Assembly (NCBI GenBank): GCA_003427395.1
Contig: BFEA01000297.1
Coordinates: 1,563,856 to 1,588,390, forward strand
Origin: Chara braunii
Taxonomy: Eukaryota; Streptophyta; Charophyceae; Charales; Characeae
DNA: 24,535 nucleotides
Direction: 5' to 3'
Shown: piece by piece, positions 7,494 to 16,420 of the stretch
Layout: each line of letters begins with the position of its first letter
Numbering within the stretch: the stretch's first letter is position 1
The notes under the pieces: model-generated
Database searches by the model: none
What the model saw: the letters and a program-made list of their open reading frames with translations, nothing else
What the model was told of the DNA's origin: nothing
Position numbers and translations under genes: made by a program

Positions 7494-7817
7494 TGCTGGT
7501 GCTAAGTCCCCGACAATCTCTTCATTCCACTTGTTGTTTGCCCTTCGGACCCCTTTCATAACCTGACACAACCCCTGGTGCTGTCTGCATCAGCTCTACC
7601 CTCCAGAACCACCCATCTTCTCTTGGATCAGTATGATATCTGAACTGAACTCTGCACTGCAGCTTATGCTTCGATGTGTGCCCTCTTCCTGTTGGTCTGG
7701 GCACCAGTATATACTGCTGCTTTGCAATTCAATCAACATCCACATATCCATCCATGGAGGGTGGTGACCTTGATCTTTGTGAAGGAAACGGATCGTTAGT
7801 TTGAAAATGTAAGAGGT
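7494..7817. other. spacer, nothing recognised
   Basis: A 60-codon minus-strand frame is present (7522-7704) but contains no recognisable motif and no splice context, so it is not called. Confidence 0.3.
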
Positions 7818-7884
7818 GGAAAAGGCATGAAAGACTGTGTAAGTTGGGAGTTAGAAAAGGCATGAAAGACTGCGTAAGTCGGAA
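7818..7884 (+). repeat. tandem duplication, unit about 37 bp
   Basis: AAAAGGCATGAAAGACTGTG and then TAAGTTGG is repeated as AAAAGGCATGAAAGACTGCG and then TAAGTCGG, with only two changes. Confidence 0.85.
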
Positions 7885-7985
7885 GACGAGGGTTTCAATG
7901 AAGCAGAAGGTAAGGTTAGGATAACGGACTCGATATGTGAAGCCGGTCCAATTCCAGGTCCTACGTTAAACTCCACGTCCCAAAC

Positions 7986-8199
7986 AGGCGGCGGGCGTAT
8001 ACATGCACAGTAAGGCACAGGTGAAATCGCGCTCAGTGTCAATAGCGAGCTCGAAACTTGAGAATCCCCACAGCATTAGATTGCCTGAGAAGGTAGTCAC
8101 GGAGAGGCGGCGGGCGTATACGTGGACAGTACGTGTTAGATGTCAATAGCGAGCTCGAGACGAGAGAATCCACACAGCACTAGATTGCCTGAGAAGGTA
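7986..8199 (+). repeat. tandem duplication, unit about 119 bp
   Basis: Copies at 7986-8095 and 8105-8199 both contain AGGCGGCGGGCGTATAC, GTCAATAGCGAGCTCGA, GAGAATCC and TAGATTGCCTGAGAAGGTA. The second copy lacks about 20 bp in the middle. No coding function is seen. Confidence 0.85.
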
Positions 8200-8928
8200 C
8201 CGATGGACATCAATGACGTAGCAAGGACCGTCAGGATCACGATCTGCATTGTCTACACTTGCCCAGAACCCATAACTTGAATTCAGTAGTCACAGTTTTC
8301 TGGAAGTATTCTCTCCAGGACTGAACTCCGGAGTATTCACTCAAAGCTCAAAGTCAAACCTCCTCCTACCTGGAAGGCTGGAACAGTCAGTAATACACGT
8401 CTGCGCTTATTTGCTTGCTTGAGCAATCGTTTCTCGCTGTGATTTCTGCGATTTTTCTATCGTTTTGTATAGGATGCGTACTCTAGAGAGGCAGGAGGCA
8501 CACCCCCCCTTTTGTGTTTTGTGTGGAAAGTTGGAAACAGAAAATGAAGTGCTTTCCTCGATTTCCATCCAACATGCAGTTGCGCTCCCCAAGTCCAGCG
8601 CTGGGCTCCAGCAGTATGTCGCCAATCCTTGCACACCACAAATGAGGAGGAGCTACTTGCTCCTCCCGAAGAAATAGCGGCCTACTTGCCTCTTGGGCGG
8701 TGACTTCCTAGGCCGCATGGCCTCCCAGCAACCGGTACCTCCTCCCTTTCGGAGGGAAATATCATTGCAGGCCCTGATATCGTCCGTACAGGCCCCAGAC
8801 TTAGGCTACGTGGACTGGCATCGGCCTACCTCTAGCCCACCGCTACTGGGCCTCTGAAAATGCCAACTTCGTGTCTTCTTCTGCTCGGCCTCAAGTACCC
8901 GACACGTCTACCACTACTTGAGTGGCAC
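8200..8928. other. spacer with one weak coding-like fragment
   Basis: A plus-strand frame at about 8465-8677 contains FCVLCGKLETENEVL, which loosely resembles the CxxC zinc-binding start found after plant LINE reverse transcriptases, but the His/Cys partner expected downstream is missing. No other gene or RNA signal is seen. Confidence 0.25.
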
Positions 8929-8929
8929 T

Positions 8930-9025
8930 GGCCTACCTGCTACTTGATTGTTTTTCCCACTGCTCTTAAGTGTCGCGGGCCTACCCCCGCTACTTGAGTG
9001 CTTTTCCCGCTGCAACCCTTAAAGT
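8930..9025 (+). repeat. tandem duplication, unit about 48 bp
   Basis: GGCCTACCTGCTACTTGATT followed by GTTTTTCCCACTGC and CTTAAGTG is repeated as GGCCTACCCCCGCTACTTGA followed by GTGCTTTTCCCGCTGC and CTTAAAGT. Related CTACTTGAGTGG fragments precede it. Confidence 0.75.
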
Positions 9026-9255
9026 CACGGCCACGAGTAAGTACCGGCCCTGCGGGGCCTCCAAGCCAACAAGTACCCTTGCAGGTCACACACACACTCA
9101 AGCCGACAAGCACTCAGACAGGCACACAGACCAGCAGTCGCGCACACACACACGGACTTAGAAATCACAGCAGAATGCGGGAATCTCTGCAAGGCATACA
9201 TTCGAGCAGCAAATCGCAGAAATCAGCAGTGTTCTCAGTCTGTGTTTTGCTGGGT

Positions 9256-9991
9256 CATTACAGTACTGCCATTCCTGTCAGTGAGATGAACGTATATCCC
9301 TGAGAGTCCGTGGTTATCGAGTATAGATTCATTGTATCGAGAAGGAATGAGAAGAGGCTTGAGTAAGCATAAACGTTCCCGCATAGAAGATTCATCCCAT
9401 CGGCAATCCCGACAGGTTTCTACTGCTTTCTACATATGCTTGGCCATCCTGTCTCATACTGGCCACCAGAACTGTTGCAACAGATTAGAATAGGTCTTAT
9501 TGAATCCCAAGCGGCTTGTTGTGTCGTGGTACCCACCTTGGAATATAACTTTTCTTTTATTACAATCTCCACATCGGGGACGCCGAGTCATTCTAACCCA
9601 TTGTCGTTACTACGAAATAGTAAACCCCTGACCGTTCGATACTACTCCCGGCCGACTACTTATCATTGTCCTGGAGGCGTCTGATGATCTTATGGGCAGC
9701 ATATTCTCAAACGGAGTCAAACCTGCGTAAGCATCTATTATTTGCTGATATACATTTTCTACTCTGCCAGATTCAGTAATTTCAGTTACCGTAGCACCTT
9801 GGAAATCAGCCCTTCTTGGGATTCAGTAAGACCTATTCTAATCTGTTGCAACAGTTCTGGTGGCCAGTATGAGACAGGATGGCCAAGCATATGTAGAAAG
9901 CAGTAGAAACCTGTCGGGATTGCCGATGGGATGAATCTTCTATGCGGGAACGTTCATCTTCTCACTGACAGGAATGGCAGTACTGTAATGA
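9256..9991. repeat. large inverted repeat with about 175-bp arms
   Basis: The right arm (9815-9991) is nearly a perfect reverse complement of a left arm split into 9256-9291 and 9375-9513. Shared blocks include CAGTACTGCCATTCCTGTCA, CATCGGCAATCCCGACAGGT, GGCCACCAGAACTGTTGCAA and GATTAGAATAGGTCTTA. The left arm is interrupted by about 83 bp bounded by AACG on both sides. The spacer between arms is about 300 bp. The high arm identity implies a recent origin or ongoing correction. It could be a foldback element or an inverted duplication that yields hairpin RNA. Confidence 0.8.
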
Positions 9992-10018
9992 AGTTGCCCT
10001 CTGATGAGTCAAGTGGAG

Positions 10019-10121
10019 TATCGGGGATTTGCATCCACACCTCTTCATGCATCAGAAAGGGTCACGGTGAGGTCAGACATAATATCGGTGATTTGCATAT
10101 ACCTCTTCATGCACCAGAAAG
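10019..10121 (+). repeat. tandem duplication, about 65-bp period
   Basis: ATCGGGGATTTGCATC and CACCTCTTCATGCATCAGAA are followed 65 bp later by ATCGGTGATTTGCATA and ACCTCTTCATGCACCAGAAA. It overlaps the far end of the decayed pol remnant. Confidence 0.75.
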
Positions 10122-10590
10122 ATGTGGTTGAGTCTTAAATCCACTAGAGTGTCTTACCGTACCTTCAAAGCGTCCACAAGGCATGCAACTGCGTCTCATA
10201 AGTAGATGCTGCCAGCTTCTTACAAGGCATCCTCTTAGACATGTACTCGACAGGTCTTATCTTCTTCCCCCCGTGTTGCTGCAACATTGTGCCTATCCCA
10301 TACTAACTCGCATCAGTAGTCGAAATGAAAGGCTTATTTTTTGGATCAGCAATCTTTATAAGAGGGTAAAATTAAATAAACCGCCAGTTGCCAAGACCCT
10401 TCCGCAGACCTATGATAGTTTTTTCATCAGGAAGGAATGTAACTGGGTGCAGTCCAGCCTGTACATCCTAAAAACAGCTGTTGTGCTAATGGGCATATCT
10501 TGCTCACCGACTGATGGTTTAATGAGAGCTTGAAGGCCCGCTCACAGTCCGTACTCCATTCCCAAGAGGTGTCAAGTCTAGTGAACTCCA
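10110..10590 (-). pseudogene. Ty3/gypsy retrotransposon pol remnant: end of RT and RNase H
   Basis: Read on the minus strand, 10590 downwards gives the end of a Ty3/gypsy reverse transcriptase (FTRLDTSWEWSTDCERAF, matching the family's W-x-x-x-C-x-x-AF signature). After frameshifts comes RNase H: ADPKNKPFISTTDAS, then a TAG stop (10303-10305), then YGIGTMLQQ, KKIRPVEYMSKRM and KKLAASTYETQLHAL. The TTDAS aspartate and the STYE glutamate are present. The family normally has Gln before YGIG, so the stop is a likely CAG to TAG transition. Downstream, FKTQPHLSGA resembles the LKTQP.LSG stretch after RNase H. Protease, most of RT and integrase are not found. A family C transposon end abuts the RT fragment at 10591-10595. 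The element is dead. Confidence 0.85.
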
Positions 10591-10680
10591 TTAAACCACC
10601 AGTACCTCGCACAGCCATTTTTTTTCCTACGCGGCCGCTAACGCGCTGCAAGTTTCGCGGGTCAGCCATCCAGGGCTAAA
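10591..10680 (+). mobile_element. MITE family C, single left end inside the gypsy remnant
   Basis: TTAA (10591-10594) followed by ACCACCAGTACCTCGCACAG matches the left terminus of family C copies at 7013 and 11645. It cuts the gypsy RT frame just upstream of FTRLDTSWEW. No matching right terminus was found, so the far end is truncated, deleted or displaced. Confidence 0.5.
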
Positions 10681-11444
10681 TGGCTGGCAATGCCAGCCAA
10701 AAGGGAGCCAACCCCGGTTCATTTTTTTGCCGCGCACTGCGCGCAGGGCGTTTTCAGGCTCAGCAAGGGGACCGGGTTACACGGGAATTCGTTATTGTGT
10801 TCTCCATTTATGGCGATTTCGTCCAAAGAGAGTAGACAAAATGTGAAGACGGAACTGTGAATTCGTTCGTAAAGGCAAGGGAGACGATACACGGGAACAC
10901 GGTTTAATTTTTCATCCAGCCTTAGGCCCTTCCCATTAGTCGCTGGGACGCAGTAGGTCCAACCCCAATAGCTATAGGAGTGTCACCTTTCAGGGTGCAC
11001 TAACACTAGGACCTTAAAGGTGCAACTTCGCGGAAGGGGGGGATGCTGATTAGGTGGTGTGGTGAGTAACAGTGGCGGTGCGAAACGAGATAGGACGCAG
11101 TCGAGGCAGCAAGGGATTTGCTAAAGAAGGTGAGGGGCTGGTCACACGGCAGTGGGCATAAACTCCACTCCGGTTTTCGGTGTGTTTTTTTCGCTTTTCA
11201 AACTCCAGTTTTGGACTGTAGACTTGTCAGTGCCGGTGTTGCGTTTTATCAGGGTTCTGGTTTTCCCTGATTTCTTCTCGCAAACTCTAGAAAAAAAGGT
11301 GCATTTTGTGTGAGCGCCTCAAAATGTGATTGCAAATCCCCTGAATGCGTGGCTTGGTAGGCCGTGGACATTTGGGACCTCAAATAGTACTCGTGGCGCG
11401 TCGCGCTACATGTGTAACTGCCAGGGGCCACAAATTTTGCGGTT
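10681..11444. other. spacer, nothing recognised
   Basis: It contains small inverted repeats, for example CACCTTT near 10985 against AAAGGTG near 11018, and TGGCTGGCAATGCCAGCCA at about 10681-10699. No exon with convincing splice sites and no RNA gene is visible. Confidence 0.35.
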
Positions 11445-11636
11445 TTAAACCACCACTACCGCCGAGCCTCTTTTTCCCGAGGCAGAAAAGAACTGTGCCC
11501 CAAGCTTTGCCAAAGTGCCAGCGCAGTGCCTTTTTTTATTTCCTTTAGGCTGCTGCCACCAGCCAGCCTCGGAAGAACCCGGAATGCTACATTTTTTTAT
11601 CCTCGTCGTTGCCTGGGAAAGGTAGTGGTGGTTTAA
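11445..11636. mobile_element. MITE family C, copy 2, with TTAA target-site duplication
   Basis: TTAA (11445-11448) and TTAA (11633-11636) enclose a 184-bp element beginning ACCACCACTACC and ending GGTAGTGGTGGT, a perfect 12-bp terminal inverted repeat. It contains no coding capacity. Confidence 0.8.
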
Positions 11637-11640
11637 GATT

Positions 11641-11851
11641 ATAAACCACCAGTACGTCTCCCAGCTATTTGTTTTGATGCGGCGTGTTCACCCTCGGGGG
11701 CTTGGCCCACCGAGCAAACAAGGCTAGCAATGTCGGGGAAGGAAAAAAAAAAAAGATGCAATTTGGCGTCTGCGCCGAATTCCTCTTTTCCAGGTGCACG
11801 AAATAAAGCGGCATCGGAAAAAAGAGGCTTGGATGTATACTGGTGGTATAA
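11641..11851. mobile_element. MITE family C, copy 3, with ATAA target-site duplication
   Basis: ATAA at 11641-11644 and 11848-11851 enclose a 203-bp element beginning ACCACCAGTAC and ending GTATACTGGTGGT. It sits four bases from copy 2. The non-palindromic ATAA shows that the duplication is a genuine 4-bp target site and not part of the terminal repeat. Confidence 0.75.
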
Positions 11852-11996
11852 TAGACCTGTGTGCATATGCCGTCAGCCGTGTGGAAGAATGCATTATTGT
11901 CGGTGTCGGTAGAGGCCAGCCACATTACCAGCCTCAATCGGTGAAGTTAGCGGCGGCCAGCCTCGCTGTCTCCTCTGGTGGAGGCTGCTGCTGTCT

Positions 11997-12098
11997 TCTC
12001 CCGAACACAATGCACCCTGATAATGAATGAATACAACCTATCTTTCTGGTTTCGGTATATCCATAATGAGGGTGCACTCACTGCACTGTGTTCGGGGG
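11997..12098. repeat. inverted repeat, possible small MITE
   Basis: TCCCGAACACAATGCACCCT at the left faces AGGGTGCACTCACTGCACTG followed by TGTTCGGGGG at the right; the right arm carries a short insertion. There is about 35 bp between the arms. Confidence 0.6.
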
Positions 12099-12351
12099 AA
12101 AATGGTAGGCTTCTCAAGTGTATTCCAATTTGTTTGGTGCGATCTGGCAGCTTCCATTGCCCGCAGCATTGCTTGTCGTCGCCAGTATGATGCTGCTGTA
12201 TTCATCATCCTAACATGCAAAACTGAAAAAGTTTGAAGCATCCATCAATCACTCTTCCTCCTCTCTCCCCTGGCCCCTAGCTCCCCCCACCCGGCAACCA
12301 ACAAATAAAAGAAGGTGGAATGGAAGCATCTTGTTTCTATTTCTCATGCAG
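12099..12351 (+). other. spacer ending in a strong splice acceptor
   Basis: The last 23 bases (TTGTTTCTATTTCTCATGCAG) form a classic pyrimidine tract plus AG immediately before the candidate exon at 12352. Nothing else is recognised. Confidence 0.4.
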
Positions 12352-12473
12352 GGGGCTCATTCCACGAACCTGCGCCGAACAAGCATCACCTGCTGGAGCC
12401 CCTGCACCAGAGCCTTTTCTGGAGCCATGATGCCCCTCTGGACCGAGGAGTGCCGCGCCCCTGGTCAGACTAG
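12352..12473 (+). CDS. candidate terminal exon, in phase with the exon at 162-441
   Basis: It follows a strong acceptor. Taking the single leftover base of the first exon plus GG gives a glycine codon, after which the frame reads protein-like sequence for 39 codons (GGSFHEPAPNKHHLLEPL, then HQSLFWSHDAPLDRG, then VPRPWSD) to a TAG at 12471-12473. Joined to the first exon it would give a protein of about 133 residues with one membrane helix and a short basic, aromatic-rich lumenal tail. The only usable donor before the stop (GTCAGA after CCCTG) would leave in phase 2, which does not fit the ORF at 12821. No domain is recognised. The intervening intron would be 11.9 kb, long even for plants, so an independent gene or chance cannot be excluded. 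Confidence 0.4.
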
Positions 12474-12820
12474 TCCACTTGAACAACGCTCGTAGCCCGC
12501 AAGCGAGGTGATTTGATGTCGAGAAAAGAAGGGTGATCTTGAGCATGGCGACAACAAAAAGAAGAGCACCTGGTTTAGTAGATACAAGCTGCATCTGCTC
12601 TTGCACTGTCCCTGATGTTGTTGTCAAGCTCAGCTGCGCTGCGCCGAGCTTTTGTGTCCTCCAAAAGTCCCGCACCCCCCGGCTCCCATGTGCAGGTTCC
12701 TCCTCTGTGGGTAATGATCTAACCTCTCAATCTACGTCTTGACTTTGTCGAATATTGTCTATCGCCTCCCATCAGATCTGTGAACATCCTTCTGTCGAAT
12801 TTGTATGGTGTGATTTGCAG

Positions 12821-13251
12821 TTATGCCTACAAATGCCGACATGAAGGAGGACGACGAAGATCTCAAAGCGCTTGTGGACCTTGGTGGCAGTGACGATCTC
12901 GAACAAGTTGGTGGAGGGGTGCAGGATAAACTGAGTGACGACGCCAGAGGACGCAAAACTGATAACCAATCGGGACGAGGACAGAATGCTCATACAATGG
13001 ACGCGGTCGACGTACCAGTGGATGAGAACGAAAGGCGGATATTCATGCGTCCGAAAGCGGGCGGAGGGGTAATTGAGCAAGATAAGGGCATGCAAAGGGA
13101 CATGCATGCAAAAGTGGCTATGGAACAACACGAGCAACATCGAAAGCAGCAGCATCTCCCACTGCAAAATCAGGCAATGACAGGGGTTGTCGAACAAGGA
13201 AGCAGCGGATCGTTAGGCTCCAAGACCCGAAAGATGGCTCGAACGACCTAG
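12821..13251 (+). CDS. 142-codon hydrophilic ORF, candidate exon or small gene
   Basis: Bases 12821-12822 follow a TTTGCAG acceptor; with the first exon's leftover G they make a valine codon and continue straight into ATG at 12823, so this too is phase-compatible with 162-441. A TGA stop lies just upstream in the same frame, so translation begins at 12823 or enters by splicing. The product is acidic at its start (NADMKEDDEDLKALVDLGG) and Gln/His-rich later (EQHEQHRKQQHLPLQNQ), with a basic end (KTRKMARTT). It lacks membrane segments or known motifs and is probably disordered. A 15-bp micro-exon (12696-12710, acceptor GTGCAG, donor GTAATG) could precede it without changing phase. Codon content looks coding, but homology is needed. 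Confidence 0.45.
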
Positions 13252-13329
13252 TTCGAATGCTGGTAGGTGACTTTCTGACATATTGTACCAATCTCAGTAA
13301 GATTTGTGACACTGTGGCATGACAATACG

Positions 13330-13361
13330 ACAAATATCATGGGGGCATTCATGATATTTGT
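13330..13361. repeat. perfect 12-bp stem hairpin
   Basis: ACAAATATCATG and CATGATATTTGT are exact reverse complements separated by GGGGCATT. It lies about 80 bp past the stop of the 12823 ORF and could be a 3' UTR structure or a tiny palindromic insertion. Confidence 0.7.
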
Positions 13362-13515
13362 GGCGTTTGCAGGGGTGCACCCATTTGCCCTGGAGCTGCA
13401 CAGACCGAACAGAGTGGATTAGGCAGATGAGCCTTCAACAGTAGGATGATGGTGAGCATTTTACTGTGTGCACAAACTAAGCTCTTTGCCACCTCTGACT
13501 TGTTTGGTCTGCCCA

Positions 13516-13600
13516 GGGCCCTGGTTCTGGTTCTGGTTCTGGTCCTAGTTCTGGTCCTGGTTCTGGTCCTGGTCCTGGTTTAGTCCTGGTTCTGGTCTTG
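13516..13600 (+). repeat. (CTGGTT/CTGGTC)n hexanucleotide repeat
   Basis: About thirteen degenerate hexamer units; the minus strand reads as Pro-Glu-Pro-Gly repeats only because of this. Confidence 0.9.
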
Positions 13601-13934
13601 CCTCTGGTCATGCTTTTACTCCTGGTTGTAGTCCCAAGTCCCGATTGTGGTTGTGATTCCGGTCCTTTCATCTACACTGCCATCATGTTGTAGCAGAAGG
13701 ATTTTTCGATCCGGTTATTTGCAGTCATTTGTGTGCAGCAGCCTGTTTCAAGCTGTAGAGGAGCCTTGTTTCTCGTGTCGGACGGCAGGCAGAAGTGGTA
13801 GTGGAATTGCTCTCCAAATTTGCCAAGTGAGGGCGACAGTGATACTACACGGTCAGTTTTTATCTAGCATGCGGCTAGCCTGCACCCTCATTTGTAGTTT
13901 CTTTTTGTGTGTGTGCGGTTGGGTGGGGGGGGGG
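13601..13934. other. spacer before the gap, nothing recognised
   Basis: An open frame runs through it from 13647 but lacks splice context and motifs. It ends in a G run immediately before the N gap. Confidence 0.35.
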
Positions 13935-14089
13935 NNNNNNNNNNNNNNNNNNNNNNNNNNNNNNNNNNNNNNNNNNNNNNNNNNNNNNNNNNNNNNNNNN
14001 NNNNNNNNNNNNNNNNNNNNNNNNNNNNNNNNNNNNNNNNNNNNNNNNNNNNNNNNNNNNNNNNNNNNNNNNNNNNNNNNNNNNNNNNN
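13935..14089. other. assembly gap of 155 N
   Basis: The unresolved bases are flanked by a G homopolymer on the left and a GA microsatellite on the right, both hard to assemble. The true length may differ from 155. Confidence 1.

Positions 14090-14137
<48 letters not shown>
14090..14137 (+). repeat. (GA)n microsatellite at gap edge
   Basis: About 24 AG units directly after the gap; the full tract probably extends into it. Confidence 0.95.
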
Positions 14138-14139
<2 letters not shown>

Positions 14140-15607
14140 CCTCCGGAGGGAGGTGGGAGGAAGAACGGTATTTGGGGGAAGATTAACTTTGTGTAGTTCT
14201 GTCTCTGTCTCCTTTTCTGTTTCCTTTCATGGTAGCATTGATAGGGCTGCCAGTGCCAATTTGCACTGCGACCTTTGTCATGGTGGTGGGGTTGGGAGGG
14301 GGGTGTGGGGGAGGGGAATCTCCACGTGCCTCGCTTCGATTGCTGCAAGGCAGTATCTTTGATTATTGGATATCGGAGGAGGACAACGACACTTAGCTTG
14401 TGGTAGGAATTCTAAATCTCTGACGAAAGGCACCGGAAAGACACAGGTCCTCTCTTAATTGCCCTGTGTAGCTGATAGAGAACTCACACACCTCTGTAGG
14501 GGCATGAAGAGCGCATCAGAGTCTCAAGTCTCAAGTCTTAAGTCTCAAGTCTATTCGGGTCAATGTGCATATGTCCCTTACGCCATGGACTTGCAGAGGG
14601 GCGGCAGGCAAGCACAGGGGGTTGAACTGTGTGGTGGTCCCTACCACTTGGTATTTTTGCCATGTAAATGTACATTACCTTTGCTAGAGTCCAGCAGAAT
14701 GGCTCTGTTATATATGTTGGGTGGTTTTTGGGGGGGCCAGGGAGGAGAAGGGGGGGGGGGGGGGGGGCATGTGTGCTGTGCAATAATTATTTGGGGTTTC
14801 CTGCTCTGTTCTTGTGGAGTGCTGCCTGTTTCCCATTACCTACATTTTGAAAAAAAAAAAAAAAAAACCCTTCAAGAAGAAAATTGCGTAGCTGTTAGTT
14901 ATTGCTGACATACATGTCTGATGAATCTGGACAACTACATCTGGATGGAGTCTAGACTCCAGAGTCTAGACCAGATCAGATTTTCAGATCGAATCCGGAC
15001 CAGAACCGATGAACCTTTCTTCTCGTTGTTTTATCATTTTCTGTATTCTTTTTCCTTGAATTTGGTTGCAAATTGTTTTCATTTCTGGTGAATCTGGTTC
15101 CAAACTTGGAAATTGGGGGTGCTCAGTCAGAATGTGTTTGTACTACTTTGTAGTGCAATGCTGCGAAACATTTTGTTCTTCGTTTCCCCCCCAACCCCAA
15201 CCCCCACCCCCACCCCCACCCCCACCCCCAGAAACTAGAAATCTCAGGAAATAATAACTTAATAAGTATTAATAACATATCAATTCAGAATTTTGGATTT
15301 CCACAATTTTTTAGTATGTTTCCAGACACCCAGATTTGTGAACAGGGACTCGAGGCCACCCACAGATAGCTTGTCTGTAGGTAAATGTTCTCAAAGGCTA
15401 ATGAAATTTGCCCTTAGTCTCCAGATGGGTCCAACCTTGGGGTCTTCATGCACATTGCCAGTTATTGTTCGTCCAAGCCCCTCCCCCTCTCCTCCCCCCC
15501 ACAGACACAAAACCTCCCTCCCGCCACGTTCTCTCACACATTCTAGATATAACGTGTTGTCCCCCTCCCCTCCCCTTCCCGTGCTTTTTCTCCCTTCTTT
15601 TTCAAAG
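14138..15607. other. low-complexity intergenic or intronic stretch
   Basis: Contains TCTCAAG tandem units (14521-14552), a G run near 14750-14767, a poly(A) run near 14851-14867, a GAGTCTAGACTC palindrome near 14949 and a long pyrimidine stretch (15470-15600). No gene is supported before the acceptor at 15607. Confidence 0.5.
15185..15231 (+). repeat. (CCCCCA)n repeat
   Basis: Units of CCCCCA, degenerating from CCCCAA at the left. It is close to the plant telomere C-strand in style but lacks the TA of CCCTAAA, so it is not telomeric. Confidence 0.85.
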
Positions 15608-15637
15608 TATGACGGCGAGCGAGTTATCAACTGTCAG
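15608..15637 (+). CDS. candidate 30-bp internal exon
   Basis: It is preceded by a pyrimidine-rich acceptor (TTTTTCTCCCTTCTTTTTCA followed by AAG) and followed by a near-perfect donor (CAG then GTAAGA). In the frame that joins the exon at 16217 it reads YDGERVINCQ with phase 0 on both sides. It also contains an ATG (15609) that could start translation in a different frame, but that frame meets a stop straight after the next acceptor. The gene is not identified. Confidence 0.4.
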
Positions 15638-16216
15638 GTAAGAAACTAAAATTGTAAAATGTCACACCCCAGGCGTGTTTGTGTTTCTCGTACCCGCGGA
15701 TTGTTTCTGAGGATTTCACGGCCTCCTCATTGTTTGCTTTTGTCATGAAATCCTCTCTTTTCTGCGCACCCCCAACGCACCGCCACCCGAAAAAGAAAAA
15801 AAACACTGTTGCACCATAGTGTTTTTATCTTGTGTTTGCTTTTATCGTGTGTTGTGGTTTGTGCGTATTATTGGGCATAACGCCAACCCGCCGACCCTCT
15901 TTGTCCTGGGATTCTTTCTGGAAATACAAAGAAATTCCTTTAATTCCATGTCTGGCAGGATTGAACTCCCATTAATCACGTGAGGGATGGGTTTAACTAA
16001 CTTTAACATTTTTAAATTTTATTAAAATTTAAATGCGGATGGGTTTAAACTTTAAAGTTAATCACACGAGGGATGGGTTTAAACTTTAAAATTTAAATGC
16101 GAAAGGGTTTAAATTTTACAAATTTACAAATTTAAATGCTTTGTTGGTTGTTTGGCCAAAGGTTCGTTGGTGTATTGATTGGCAAAATGATCACTAGGAC
16201 CCACTGATCGATGCAG
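15638..16216 (+). other. candidate intron containing AT-rich tandem repeats
   Basis: GT...AG bounded. Inside, 15972-16135 carries repeated GAGGGATGGGTTTAA and AACTTTAAA units: TAATCACGTGAGGGATGGG and TAATCACACGAGGGATGGG are about 90 bp apart, each followed by TTTAA-rich runs. Confidence 0.45.
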
Positions 16217-16420
16217 TCAGATCACATGACCAGCAACAGTGGCGATGCATCATGCAAGCCACATCTGCTGAGACTGCGCAGCAAGGCAGGCGATCTTGTG
16301 CCTCGAAAAGGATGCCCTACGACTGTGCGAGTCACGAGTTCTCATGCACAAGGATGGGCACAGTGCTTAGAAGATGGTATACTTTCTGGTGCCAGCAAAA
16401 GATTGTGCTGGGACAAAACA
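16217..16420 (+). CDS. candidate exon, unidentified gene
   Basis: It follows a GATGCAG acceptor and a 579-bp intron from the 15608-15637 exon, joining in phase 0. The product reads SDHMTSNSGDASCKPHLL, RLRSKAGDLVPRKG, CPTTVRVTSSHAQGW and AQCLEDGILSGASKRLCWD, with no recognised domain. Beyond about 16420 the frame enters an A/G-rich tract and later a Leu/Cys-rich low-complexity stretch (open to 16825) that looks non-coding, so the exon end is uncertain; no clear donor marks it. Confidence 0.35.

Noticed and set aside
8465-8677. LINE-type zinc-binding (zf-RVT) fragment, CVLCGKLETENEVL
   Set aside because: Only the first CxxC and ET match; the downstream His/Cys partner and flanking RT are absent.
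10001-10070. Hammerhead ribozyme core (CTGATGAGTC)
   Set aside because: No stem II followed by a correctly placed GAAA and no paired stems I and III around it.
13647-14362. ORFs spanning the N gap
   Set aside because: They are open only because N is translated as X and because GA repeats have no stops in those frames.
15185-15231. Interstitial telomere repeat
   Set aside because: The unit is CCCCCA, lacking the TAA of the plant CCCTAAA repeat.
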